From Symsagittifera roscoffensis (taxonomy: Eukaryota; Xenacoelomorpha; Acoela; Convolutidae): 64,000 nucleotides of DNA. The translations under genes and the position numbers were made by a program. The first letter of the stretch is position 1. Each line of letters begins with the position of its first letter. Under the pieces are notes generated by a model. That model was not told the DNA's origin, made no database searches, and saw only the letters and a list, made by a program, of their open reading frames with translations. This document shows, one piece after another, positions 36,618 through 47,800 of the stretch. The stretch covers positions 10,834,670-10,898,669 of the forward strand of contig NC_087062.1 of the NCBI RefSeq assembly GCF_963678635.1. Reading direction: 5' to 3'.

Positions 36618-38885
36618 CGTACGAGGTGCTTTCAGTAAGGAAAAAGTGTCTTCCTCGCTGGTCCGGCTTAGTATCGGACCACATAACGCTACAAAACCTA
36701 CTTTCACCCTACAATCAGTCTATTCAGTTGAAGCTCTGAGTTTTGACGCTATCGACGCAAACAACCTTAACAAAACGTGCTCACTCTACAATCACCTTCG
36801 ACATGTCAACTTGCCTGAACTAGGCGACAACACAGTTCAAATTTTGCTTGGCGTAGATGCTTTCTGGAATATAGCGGAGCGCGATATCAGAAAAGGTCCT
36901 ACAGGCACGCCCTACGCTGTAAAAAACCTACTAGGTTGGACGATCACTGGCCCACTCAACCAGAAATCTAATAGTTCCGGACCAAGTTCACACTCAACTA
37001 ACTTCATCGACTTAAATGATCAAGAAGACGCTAATCTCACTGAATTAGTGGAAAATTTCTGGAAAGTAGAAGGATCAGGCATCCAGGAAGATAACAAAGC
37101 TACATACTCTGATAAAAGCAAACGACAACTAAGATTTATGGAAAAAAGTATTGAGCACGATGGAGATCGCTACAAAATAAATCTGCTCTGGAAAAACGAA
37201 ATAAAATTGCCAAACAATTATCCGGTAGCTAAAGCTCAACTGCTATCGCTACAAAAACGGCTCAGAAAAGACCCTGAAACCATGCAACTCTACGAGAAAT
37301 CGCTTACTACTGACCTGGAAAATAACTACGTCAAGCCCGTTACTTTCCAATACCCACAACCTGAATTACTTTGGTACCTCCCACATCACCCTGTTACTAA
37401 TCCAAACAAGCCCGGAAAGGTACGCAGAGTGGCCAACGCCGCCTCAACGTACAAAGGCGTCTCGCTGAACTCTTGCCTCGAAACTGGACCTGACCTCCTG
37501 TACAACATGTTTGGACTTCTACTATGATTCCGGGAAAAACATGTGGCTGTATCAGCGGATATTGAATGTATGTTTATGCAAATAGGTATTAAAGATGAAG
37601 ATCAAAATGCGCTTCGCTTCCTTTGGCCTACTAAAAATGGTATCAAACAATACCAATACACGCGACTTATCTTTGGTGCAAAATGCTCACCATCCATTGC
37701 CATCTTTGCGCTTCATCAAACAGCTGCCGATTACTGCATAACCAAACCCAGTATTGCTCAACTGCTTCACAAAAGCTTTTAGATGGACGACTTCGTTCAC
37801 TCGTTCAACACGACACACGAGGCTAGAGACTCTACTACGCAACTAAAATCCTCCCTAAGACAGGGGGGATTCAACCTAACTAAGTTCGTATCTAACACTA
37901 AGGACGCGATCTATTCCATTGATGGAGGCGAAGTTTCTACTAATGCTACAGTGCATCGTGTTCTGGGTGTCAAATGGGACACAACTGACGATACGATGTT
38001 CGTGCAACCAACAACCAAGCTAAATAATACTACATCATCTACACTCCGAACAGTTCTCTCTACAGTAGCAAGGGTTTTCGACCCCTTAGGCATCCTAGCG
38101 CCGTTTGTCATAAAACTCAAAATTCTTCTGCAAAACTTGTGGAAGTCTGGTATCTCCTGGGACGAAACTGTGCCCAGTGACTTTGTTCCGATAATTGACA
38201 AATGGGTTGACCAATGCAAACAAGTACCCCCTGTTAGACTGCCGCGCTTACTTGGTCCACAGCTGTCACCTAGTGATATACAGCTTCATGTTTTCTGCGA
38301 CGCGTCGCAAGACGCAATGGCTACGTGCATCTATTTCCGAACTGCTTGTAGCTCTGGCATACACGCTACTTTCTTGATTGGCAGAACAAAGGTAGCACCA
38401 CTGAATCAAGAGAGCATTCCTAAACTGGAATTACAAGCCGCCCTTTTGGGTGCTCGGCTATGCAAGTTCGCTACTGATGAAATGCGATTAAAGCCCCACT
38501 CCACTCACTTTTGGACGGATAGCACTACTGTTTTGTCCTGGATCGCTTCACCTGGTAAACTGAAAACTTACTGCGCAAACAGAGTTGGTGAAATACTTAC
38601 TTCATGCAAAGCCGAACAATGGAAACACATACCTGGTAGACTCAACCCAGCAGACAGTGCTACACGAGGAGTTGAACTTAAAGACGTAGCAAAGCTCTGG
38701 TTGGATGCACCACAATTTCTACTCAACAATGAGCCTATTTGGGGGACCAACGAAACAATGGAACAAAGTAATGCTACAACGGTTAGCCCCTCAACTACAC
38801 CCTTATTCGATTTTTCCAGGATTTCAGATTGGTTTCGATTAGTTCGGGTCACAGCTCGGGTTATAGTTTTTGTCGATACACTTAA
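36618..38885 (+). pseudogene. BEL pol, 5' part: protease remnant, RT, RNase H
   Basis: One reading frame from about 36,600 to the gypsy junction. It holds the second half of the protease region (LLGVDAFW), the RT (motifs VRRVANAAS, ADIECMFMQI, then MDD), and an RNase H-like domain (FCDASQDAMA, ESIPKLELQAA, WTDSTTVLSW). Two in-frame stops are visible: TGA at 37,525-37,527 and TAG at 37,780-37,782. The second occupies the position of the tyrosine of the catalytic YxDD box, leaving stop-M-D-D. The frame is cut at 38,885 by the gypsy insertion and resumes at 61,720 in the same phase once one copy of the target duplication is discounted. Confidence 0.88.
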
Positions 38886-39772
38886 TGTAACAGTCGCCTA
38901 CTTTAGTCACATATGAGGCTTAAGAAAAATAGGCCCTATAACCATTGGCTCAAGAGTCAGGGACACTATCTCTTGTGTTTTTCCGCCTCAAGAACGGTCG
39001 GAGCCAATTCGGTTCGCTTGCGACATGAGACTGGAACCCATTACAGCTTAAAGGCCACTACCAAAATACTCCCCCACTCTAGAAATAAAAACGTCCCCAT
39101 ACTTAGGTCTCGGGATACCCAAAATACATGAACGCCGTTAAAAACCGGGTCGGAACAATCCGCTTAGTTACTTTTTATTGGACAGTGGAACTTTGATCCA
39201 TTTCAGATGGATCAACCTAAAACTCGCCTTATCTCAACATAATTATCATAAAATGCACTCGAGAAATTTAAATTGGAACTTACATATCGACGCACTTGAG
39301 TATGAGGAGTAAGTTATAACTGAGCAGCTTGAGAATTAACTAATATAACTAAATAAGTTTTAAGGCCAATTAGTTTCAATAACGAAAGTAAGTTCTGTCT
39401 CAAGAATTGAAGTTTTCGTTTGGACCATTAGGACACTCGAGTAGTCCTCTATTCCGTTGAAGGTCCACACTATTCCATTCGAATAGTGATCCTTCCTCAA
39501 GTCAATGTTGTTTTCTCCTGTTTTCGGGATAAGACAGCTCTACTCTCTTGATATTTCGTATCGAGAAATTGCGAACAGCAATTTCCTGCCTTTTTCTTGA
39601 GTAGTTTCCCGCAATTGTTAATTCGGGTGTTCTGATTTTTTACTTTTTCATTTTCAGTTGGTTCGAGAAAATTGAGCATGACATGCTCAATTCGAATTTT
39701 GCAAAATTAAAATTTCACTCCAAAATTGCGTATTTCTCAAGGTCAAACCCCCAGACATGACCGACTGGCACA
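38886..39772 (-). repeat. Gypsy 3' LTR (left copy)
   Basis: 887 bp. Compared with the right copy I see two substitutions only (near 39,071 and near 39,171). It contains at least four perfect short hairpins: arms 39,193-39,201/39,207-39,215; 39,468-39,475/39,481-39,488; 39,565-39,572/39,578-39,585; and 39,670-39,680/39,682-39,692. It also holds eight CTCAAG/CTTGAG hexamers. Confidence 0.92.
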
Positions 39773-39785
39773 TACTCCCCGGACT
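39773..39785 (-). promoter_or_regulatory. Candidate gypsy polypurine tract
   Basis: On the element strand the bases just before the 3' LTR read CCGGGGAGTA, a short purine-rich run in the position where plus-strand synthesis would be primed. It is shorter than usual. Confidence 0.4.
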
Positions 39786-40212
39786 CGAGATCGATGTCCT
39801 CATCGTGTGTTGTCATCTGCCAATAAGTCCCAGAGAACCGAGTGTTGCTCAAGATACAGTGCCAGTGGTCATTTACAGAAGTTTGCATCGGACTTAAGTT
39901 TATCTACCTTGCAAAATTCACGACCATATAAAATTTTCACACTACCGCTAAACAGCAATCAAAATCTGCATACACCTGCACCCATGAATCCCCGCTTTTT
40001 AAGCTGGTAATTTTTAAAATTTCTTTTGTCCTATTTCAGTCAGAGAATTGTCATGCATCAATTTGATTTATATACTAGATCTATCATATTAATAACAATA
40101 TCTTATTCGTCTAAAATTTCTTTTCCGTGAACCCAGATTTTATCCAAGTTCACGCTCAAGCCCCCTCCCTCTCAAGACTCAAGACTCTAGAATTTCCTTT
40201 CGAGCCACTGGC
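39786..40212 (-). other. Gypsy 3' untranslated stretch after ORF2
   Basis: About 430 bp between the ORF2 stop and the 3' LTR, without a supported gene. Three CTCAAG hexamers are clustered at about 40,155-40,180. Confidence 0.6.
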
Positions 40213-41877
40213 TCACCTCATGTTCTTCGCCTTCGAGGTACCTGATACCGGCGTTCTTGGCACTGTAATTTGTTCCAATAGTGCCTCTTCGTCATCGGAG
40301 CTAATCACAATTTCCTCCCAGGCCTTCAGCTGTTCATAGGCTCGCATCCACTCTCTCTGCTCTTGCAACCTTTTCAATTGACTTGGTAGGCCTTTCACCT
40401 TCGACTCCCGGTTCAAGCAGAAGGAGTTATGAAGACTCAAGCTCACATTCCTCGCCAGGTCCTCCTCCAGTATCGTTTCCCTCGCTCTAGAATTGTCTCT
40501 GGATATTCTGCCTACTCTTTTCCACCCCGCCGTGATTGCGTTTCGATGGGTTAGCAGAGGTCTCTTAAAGGCATCTGGCCCTATTTCAGCTTGGAATTGT
40601 CGATATTCCTTCTGATGTTTCCTCATGTGGTCCTTTGTCACTGCATACAACCAGGATGTTAACGTCGCACGAAACCAAGGAAAGAATCTCAGGCGGCTCC
40701 ATATGTGTCTGACTTGCACTGGTATGGCGAATACCTTGCATGCAGTCTCGAACAACTCCAGTCTCCTGCTGTAATCTATCGCATAAATCGATTCAGCTGT
40801 TGGCGCTCTCGATTCTCTGTACTTCGCTATATTCTCCTCAATCCATCTCAGAGCCAGCATCGTGCTTACCACTAAGATGGTCACCTTTTGTCGATACTCC
40901 GGTAGTCCTAGCGACTTAATTTCTTCTACGTCCCAGATCAGACAGAGATTGGCGTGGTCCGGGTACCACACTGTCTGCGCCAGACAGTGGCATGGACAAT
41001 CCCCATGCGTGAGGTCGATGCTTCTAAGGTTGCGTTCTCCCGAAGCTTCTAGGAGAGGCTCAAGTTCCATCATTTTCTCATGCACCACGTCGACTTCTTC
41101 CGAGCTTGAAGCACCTACTGCGGGTTTCCCCACCACGTTCTGCTTCCCATGATCACTTGCATTTTCGCTCTCCAAGCCTAGAAGTTCTTCACCCCAGATT
41201 TCACTCAAGTCATCTCTTTGCTCCTTTGGTACTGCTCCTCGGATCTTCCTCAATAGCTTGTGTGAGTGGTGTGACATCCGAGCTAGTCTCACACACTTGG
41301 GCACTGAGAAGGCTTTGTCTATCATCACCCTCTGGCTGGACACCTCCACCATCGCCATGTGTAGTGGATAGTGGCTCCCACATAGGTTAGCCAACACTGA
41401 TCCCACTAAGGATTTTGCATTTAGAGGCAATCCATAGGCTTCGCTCATGGGAAATCCCATCTCTGCCTCGAGTCCGATCTTCCAACTCTTGATGTGCTTC
41501 TGGTTCACTTGTAGCACTCCGGGCCATGACTCCACGCTTAACGCGGTCACCAGGTGATGTTCTGACTCTAGCCTCTCCAGTGACTGGAGACTGCACATTC
41601 TTGAGAAGAATCCCAAGGCTGTCGCTAGGTTCACGGTGGTCCTCGCGTAACATTCAGCCACTATCTGTACCTCACTCTTCTCCCTTTCAGTGATATCTTC
41701 AAACCAGGTAGTGAGGTCCTCTTTCTGGAAAGATTGTATCCTGACGCATAATCGTCCATCACAAATATGTTCGCCGTTACTGCATGTCGAATCAAGACAA
41801 CTGCCCGGCTCCATCCTCCTCACCGGCTCTGTTCCACTTGTCACCTCACTTGATTCTTTCACCTGAGGCAAGATCAG
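40213..41877 (-). CDS. ORF2 C-terminal portion, downstream of in-frame TAA
   Basis: About 554 codons that continue in exactly the same frame as the 2,392-residue ORF2 after its TAA at 41,878-41,880. The first codons after the stop are CTG ATC TTG, with no ATG at the start. This is therefore either the tail of ORF2 read through the stop or cut off by a recent nonsense mutation. The region looks globular, is rich in charged helices (for example RLQEQREWMRAYEQLKAWEE near the end) and ends in a short basic-polar tail. Cysteines cluster early (CLDSTCSNGEHICDGRLC) and mid-way (CPCHC). I do not recognise a family. Confidence 0.65.
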   Translation of the reverse strand: MILPQVKESSEVTSGTEPVRRMEPGSCLDSTCSNGEHICDGRLCVRIQSFQKEDLTTWFEDITEREKSEVQIVAECYARTTVNLATALGFFSRMCSLQSLERLESEHHLVTALSVESWPGVLQVNQKHIKSWKIGLEAEMGFPMSEAYGLPLNAKSLVGSVLANLCGSHYPLHMAMVEVSSQRVMIDKAFSVPKCVRLARMSHHSHKLLRKIRGAVPKEQRDDLSEIWGEELLGLESENASDHGKQNVVGKPAVGASSSEEVDVVHEKMMELEPLLEASGERNLRSIDLTHGDCPCHCLAQTVWYPDHANLCLIWDVEEIKSLGLPEYRQKVTILVVSTMLALRWIEENIAKYRESRAPTAESIYAIDYSRRLELFETACKVFAIPVQVRHIWSRLRFFPWFRATLTSWLYAVTKDHMRKHQKEYRQFQAEIGPDAFKRPLLTHRNAITAGWKRVGRISRDNSRARETILEEDLARNVSLSLHNSFCLNRESKVKGLPSQLKRLQEQREWMRAYEQLKAWEEIVISSDDEEALLEQITVPRTPVSGTSKAKNMR

Positions 41878-44800
41878 TTAGTGTACTATGCTCAAGATCG
41901 CCAAGTCCTCATCCTCTGTCGGTGCCAATCTCACTCGCTCAGTGACCTCCTCAATCATACTTGCATGGGGATGTGGACACCAGGAAGGTCTGAGTAATTT
42001 CCATACCACTCCCAGGTTCGTGATCAACACGCCACTCCCATCACCCATTTTTAGCTCCACTCTTTTACTTGAGCGTGGCACACTTATCACTCCCGGCATC
42101 CCCTCAAGAACCAGACCCAGGCTAGGTCTCTCTCTCTCCACAACGTCTATCTCCACTATCTTCTCTGTCCAGAACTTCAACAGCTCCGCCACTTCATAAT
42201 TTCTGTTGGCTCCTCCAGCTTCCAGGTCCAAGAAGGGGTTGTACGCCATTCCCATTACTCCAGAAACATATTGGTACTCTCCCTTTCTGTTGAGTTTCAA
42301 GTACTCCCCTGACGAGGCCAGGTTGCGGTGAACGTCGTGCTCCTCTTCGAACTTCTTGTTGTAGAACCTCCGTATCTCATCCAACTTCCTATGGTTCTCC
42401 AGAGATTGCCTAGAACCATCCTCCCTCTCTATCCCAGTGCTCTGATACACATTCAAGATGACTGTGGAGACTCTCCTTTCCAACGTCTTGCTTGCGACTG
42501 CTTTCTGATGACATGCTAGGATGGTACTGTCAGTCATCATCGACATCGTCCACCTCAAGAAACAGGTTGCATCCTTCCTCCTTGCCAGACTCAAGCCTGA
42601 GTTGTCCTTGGCAACGTGCTGCATCAACATTCGGTATATCTCTAGATTTTTTCCTCCCAGCTTCAACTTGTCGTATGAAGTCAGCGTTTCCAGCTCTATC
42701 CCCAACAGGCTCCACGCGAACATCAGTTGTCCTGCAGTCCTGATAAAGGGATTCGCCATCAGTGGTGGTGCCGATGAGGATGTCCTCATCGCCTCTTCAA
42801 AATGATCCTTCAATAAGTTCTGCCAGGATCTCTTCAGCTGGTTTGCCAACTCTATCTTGTTGACCTCAGCCTTCTGCTGGGTGGCCCAGCTGTATCGTTT
42901 GCGAGCCACTCCACTGTTCAACTTCTTCAAACAGCCTTCCATCTCCTTCAATGTCTCGAGAGCTATCCACCATGGTCGGGAGGTGTTTCTGGTTTTACTC
43001 TTCTCAAGTGGATCACTGGTCACTTGCTTCCCGACAGCGTGATGTTCACTTGAGACCCACTCTTTGCCAACATCTACTTCCCAGGTCTGCCCGCTCGTCG
43101 AACCTCGCTTCATTTTTATTCTTTGAGGTTTGAAATCCTCCTCCGTCACTGAACTAGTGGGATTCTCCATTTCTTTTTCTATGTCGAGCAGTTTCCTCGG
43201 TTCGTAGCTACTCTTGTAGGCTGCCGTTTTCCATCGCGCCAGAACCATGGGAGCCGTCTCTCTCAAGTCTTTTTCCGAGACCGCGTCAGCTGAAGGACTG
43301 CCCATTCCCTCCACGTCTCTCTTCCTCTTGCGAGACTTCACGTCTTTGCTTGGGGGCGTCATTGGTATCATCACTGATTCAATTTCCTTTTCTCCAGCCA
43401 ACTCTTGCCTCCCCCCTGCTCGAGCCTTAAGGATATTAGTACTTTTAATCATATTACTAGTTCCTACCTTATCCCCCCTTGTACACTTAATTATTTTATT
43501 GTCAGTTTTCTGTTTCGGAGTAGAGCTGTCTTTACATTTGTCTTCTCTGGTCTTTCTTGACTTTCTCAACTCGACCATTTTGTTCAGTAGTTCCACTCTA
43601 GCTTTCTCTTCTAAACCCGTCCCCACCAGGACAGGCTCACCAAACTTCACCACCGTGTCCCACAGTTCTTCTTTGAAATTATCCAACGTGGTGTCTTCAT
43701 CCACTTCTCGATTGAATTCGCCCAAGAACTTTTGCCAAGCATCTCCATCCAGAGTGCCCAGGAAGGCGTCTCTGTTTCCCTCGAAGGTATTCTTCTCCCT
43801 CCTCTCCGTACTCAAGAAGATCATTCCCATGTTGGGATTCTCGCTTGTCAACGACATTTCCGGGTACTTGCGAGGGGACGAGGTCAAAGGTGGCGTGGGA
43901 GTATCTGCCCAGTTTTCTTCACTCAGGTCTTTCAACAATTCCTGCGCTGTGAATTCCACTTCCGTTGGCCTTTGCTCCGGTGTGTTTCCCACTTCCATAT
44001 CCTCTCCTGCCTCACTGAGGGTTTCATCCATGCTTTCGTCTCCTGACTCTGCTTCCCTTCTCTCAAAGATCCTCTTGAATCGATCTGCCACGGTGCCACT
44101 CTTTTTATCCCCAGGGATGTCTACTGGAAGGGATGATGGTGTCGCTGAACTCGTCGCCTCACTTTTTGTCAGTGCCACGTACAATGGACCTGCTGCATCT
44201 AACTTCTTTCCTTCTCTATTACGCTCCATCAGCTCAAGTCCGTAAGGTGCCCGGTACTTCCTTGTGGCAAATAGCATCGCGTCTGCTTTCAGTGCTACAT
44301 GCCCTTCTTCCACTATCATCCTGCCGTCGTCCCATACCGGCCGCTGGTTCTCTAGGCCTGCCCGCTTAAGTACTCTCAAGGTATCTTGCACGTCGAATTT
44401 AGGGGGCATCGACCCTCTGATCTTCTTGGCTTGAGTCGTCCATGAGTTTATCTTCACATCGCTAGTATGGAAATAAATTGCTGCAGTATAGCCGATGAAG
44501 AGCGGATCCCAGCCGTCAGTAAACTCCTTCTGCCGTTCTTCAGTCGTGGTTCTCGCGTAGGAGGATGGGACAACCAGGGAACTGTTCATCCCTAGGGTCA
44601 TTCTCCTCACTATGGGGAACTCGGGAATGCTCGTCGGTAGGGCTTCTCTCTCCAATATCGCTTCCAGCTCCTTTTTCACCAACTCGAAACTTTTTGTCCA
44701 TGCAGGGATTCTCAAGATTTCTTGTCCATTGGCTGCCAAGGGATTCAAGTTCCAAAACTTGGGGTAAGTTTCGATGGGGCCCTCGCGCTTGCCTCCCATC

Positions 44801-47800
44801 CGGCATTGCATTTGTCCTCGGAAACTGTACACGATCAACTCTGGATCCTTTACCTTTCCGAAGAGCACCGTGTTGCTCATTTGTGCCCTTAGCACCTCTT
44901 GCTGGCACCAGTTCAGTGTCGTTCCATCCAGTACGCTTATGAGGCTCACGTGGGTCACGGAGTATCGATAAGCTGTCACCAAGGGATCTGGAAATGCGAA
45001 CGTGACAGCCGGTCCATATATACAAGTCACGACCTCCCCCAGCCCCCGGATAATCCCCATGGGATCCGATCTCATGGCTAGGCATAGATCCGTTAATAGG
45101 GGCATGCCTCCATTCACTTTCCTCCACTCCTCTCTGGTCTTCGGGCTCTTTTCTTCGCCAGTCAGGTGCCTGTTCTGCATCAGTAGATACTGCACGAGCA
45201 GCGTCCTTAGCCCGGCTGCACACTTGTACGAGTAGGTCTCAATACTCGAGTGTGTTCTTCCCATCGCCAGGGGCTCCCCATACCTCATCAATCGGTGAAA
45301 TGACGCCAGTTCACCGTGGGTCAGGAGTACTAACGTCAAGTATCCATCTATTCTGAGGGTGTCCACACCACGACTGAACATGTACGCGGGGCCCATATTA
45401 AACAAGTATCTTGGGTAGACCAGGTACAGCGCCAGCAACAGGCTGATCGGCATATTCAACATCTCCTGTATAAACGCATCAAAGATCGTCTCCTTCGCAC
45501 TGTATACCTCAGTCAGGAACTCTCTTCCCCAACAAGGACTCAAGAACTCGAGAATCTCATGATCCCTCCTCGTCTTCAGCTCACCCCACGCGTGCTCTCT
45601 CCAAAATCCTCCAATCGTGACCTCATTGGCTGCCGTGACGAACCTGCCAACCGTCATCCCCTTTTCCTCAGCTTTTCCCAGTTGCTCCTCGAGAAACTCC
45701 CAGATCTGCTTCACCAGAGGCGGCGCATCCTCTCTTGTTTTCCTCGTGGCATTTTCCAACCTTGGGCTTAAGAAGGGCCATCTGCCTCCCTCTTGCGCCA
45801 ACCGATTCCCCATCGACTCCAGTTGTTTTTCCGATGTGGCCACATTCTGCCTTTCGTTGTTTGGCCCTCTAGATCTGCTGGTCGAGCTCGTAATGGTCAA
45901 CTCCATGTCCCGAAACCACAGACTAGCCGTCAGGTGAATTATCACTGGGTGATCATCCCTAAGGATCGGGCTGAGCTTAAGTTGCCTGGCAAAGTTAGAT
46001 ATTTCCAGTAGGAGGACCTCGTCCAATACGATGAGGATATCAGCCAACTCGTGAAAGCCTCTCAATGCATGGGAGACGTCCGCCCACGCTGCCGCGAGTT
46101 CTGACTTGCACAGCCTCAAGTTCGTCGGTTCCAATTCTCGGTTGGGAGCTGCCATCAGGACACGCCACCCATTCCCCTCTGCGATCAAGATCAAGATCGC
46201 GTACACGAATTGCAGAGCCAGCGGCATGCTCGAGTACCCGGGGGATGTTGTGAACGCCACTTTTGTCTTGGCGCCGAATCTTGAGGCAACATTCTCCTGT
46301 ACTTCATTAATCGCCGCGAATAAGGTCTGGATGGCCTCCCAGATCCTCTTTGGCGTAGGTTCACCACCCTTGAGCTGCTCAAGAAATCCCGTTGCGTGCA
46401 GATGATCGTTCATCCCCGCAAACAGCAGTAACTCAGGTTCGCAGGGCATTTCTGACTTTATTGCCACTACCAGGGTCAACATCTGGTTCAGTTCCGCACC
46501 CGGCAAGGTGTATATCAGGGTTTCTGGCCAAAACAACTTGGGAGACGTACCTTCGAAATCTGATCCTGCCACGATCACCACCCTTGCTGCAGCTGGGTCT
46601 GCTCTGTCGTAGACCGCTAAGGTTTTGGCCAGTTGCGCCTGCCCACAGGGTTTCCCATATCGGGGGTCATTGGCCAATTTTGCGCCTTCGTATTCGGCGT
46701 CTGGTAACTCCATCTCTCTTGGGTTCATCAGTTTGTCGACCACTCTCAACTGTGCTGGAGTGGCCACTCTAATTCTGGCAATGCTGGTCCGGTGCTTGGG
46801 AGGCTCCACCACCAGTCCCGGGCTCCCCAAGGACTTGAGAGGTCTGTAATTAATTGGTCCCATCATCGACCTAGTGGGAATTCCACTCAGGTCTGCTGTC
46901 TCTGTCAACTTCGCTCTCGAGAAACGCGTTTCATGAGCCTTCAACCAGTCCACGCACTTGTGCCTCCCCAAGTCTTCATGTGAGACCTGCTCAAGACCCA
47001 AAGCCCTCGCTAGCTCCTGTCTACACTCTAGGTCTTCCAGATCCAGTTCCTTGACCTTCTCCTCATACTTCTGTCTGCTGGTCTCCAGTGGCTTCTCTGA
47101 CCTCTTTTTCTCCGCAACCACCACTGAGGACATTACCGACCCCTGGGGAGTTGCTGATGTCACTTCATCAGCTTCCATGGGCGTGGTGCTCGGCAACTTG
47201 GCCCGGCTATTCCTCTCACTATCTCTAGAATCGGCCCTCTCGCCCAAGCGACTCGACAAAGATCTCGGGTTGAAGAAGGGTGGGTTTGGGGGTGGCCCGA
47301 ACGTGACCTGTGCTGTTTCCAGCAAATCCGTCTCTAGCGCGCATATATGCTTTTGAAAGACGTCGTTCAACCATTCCACCCCTCTGGGCCTGTCAAAGTG
47401 AATGCCATCCGCAGATGCATTGTCAGGGAAAGAGGTTAATTCCATTTGCTCAGCCACGTCCAGTAGCCTAAGGGGAAGGACACTCCTCTGATGAATCTTC
47501 CTGATTGTTTCGTTCAGGCTGCGCACCTTCGTATTCATCTCTACCGCATGTTGATCCGCTCCCATGTTGTAGGGAACAGTACACACCGTGAGAATGGACG
47601 GGTCCATTTGGATCCGTATCTCCTCGAGAATGCAGCTCATCTTTTCATGCAGCCTTGTCACCTTCCTCGCTTCCCCCCTTGACACATCATTCGTCCCGAC
47701 CATCAGGGTGACTGTGTACACGCTCACCATCCCTAGCATCTCAAGAGTCGCTAACATCTGCGGCGTTGCGGCTCCGGCGAAGCTCAAGATTCCCGTTTGC

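Noticed and set aside
38886-39772. Duplicated 887-bp segment as a segmental duplication of host DNA
   Set aside because: TG...CA ends, target duplication, placement around a gag-pol on the minus strand and interruption of BEL pol show that the copies are LTRs.
43247-44245. 332-codon plus-strand open frame opposite ORF2
   Set aside because: It is rich in Ser/Leu/Pro low-complexity text typical of an antisense shadow of a charged coding region. ORF2 on the minus strand explains the open frame.
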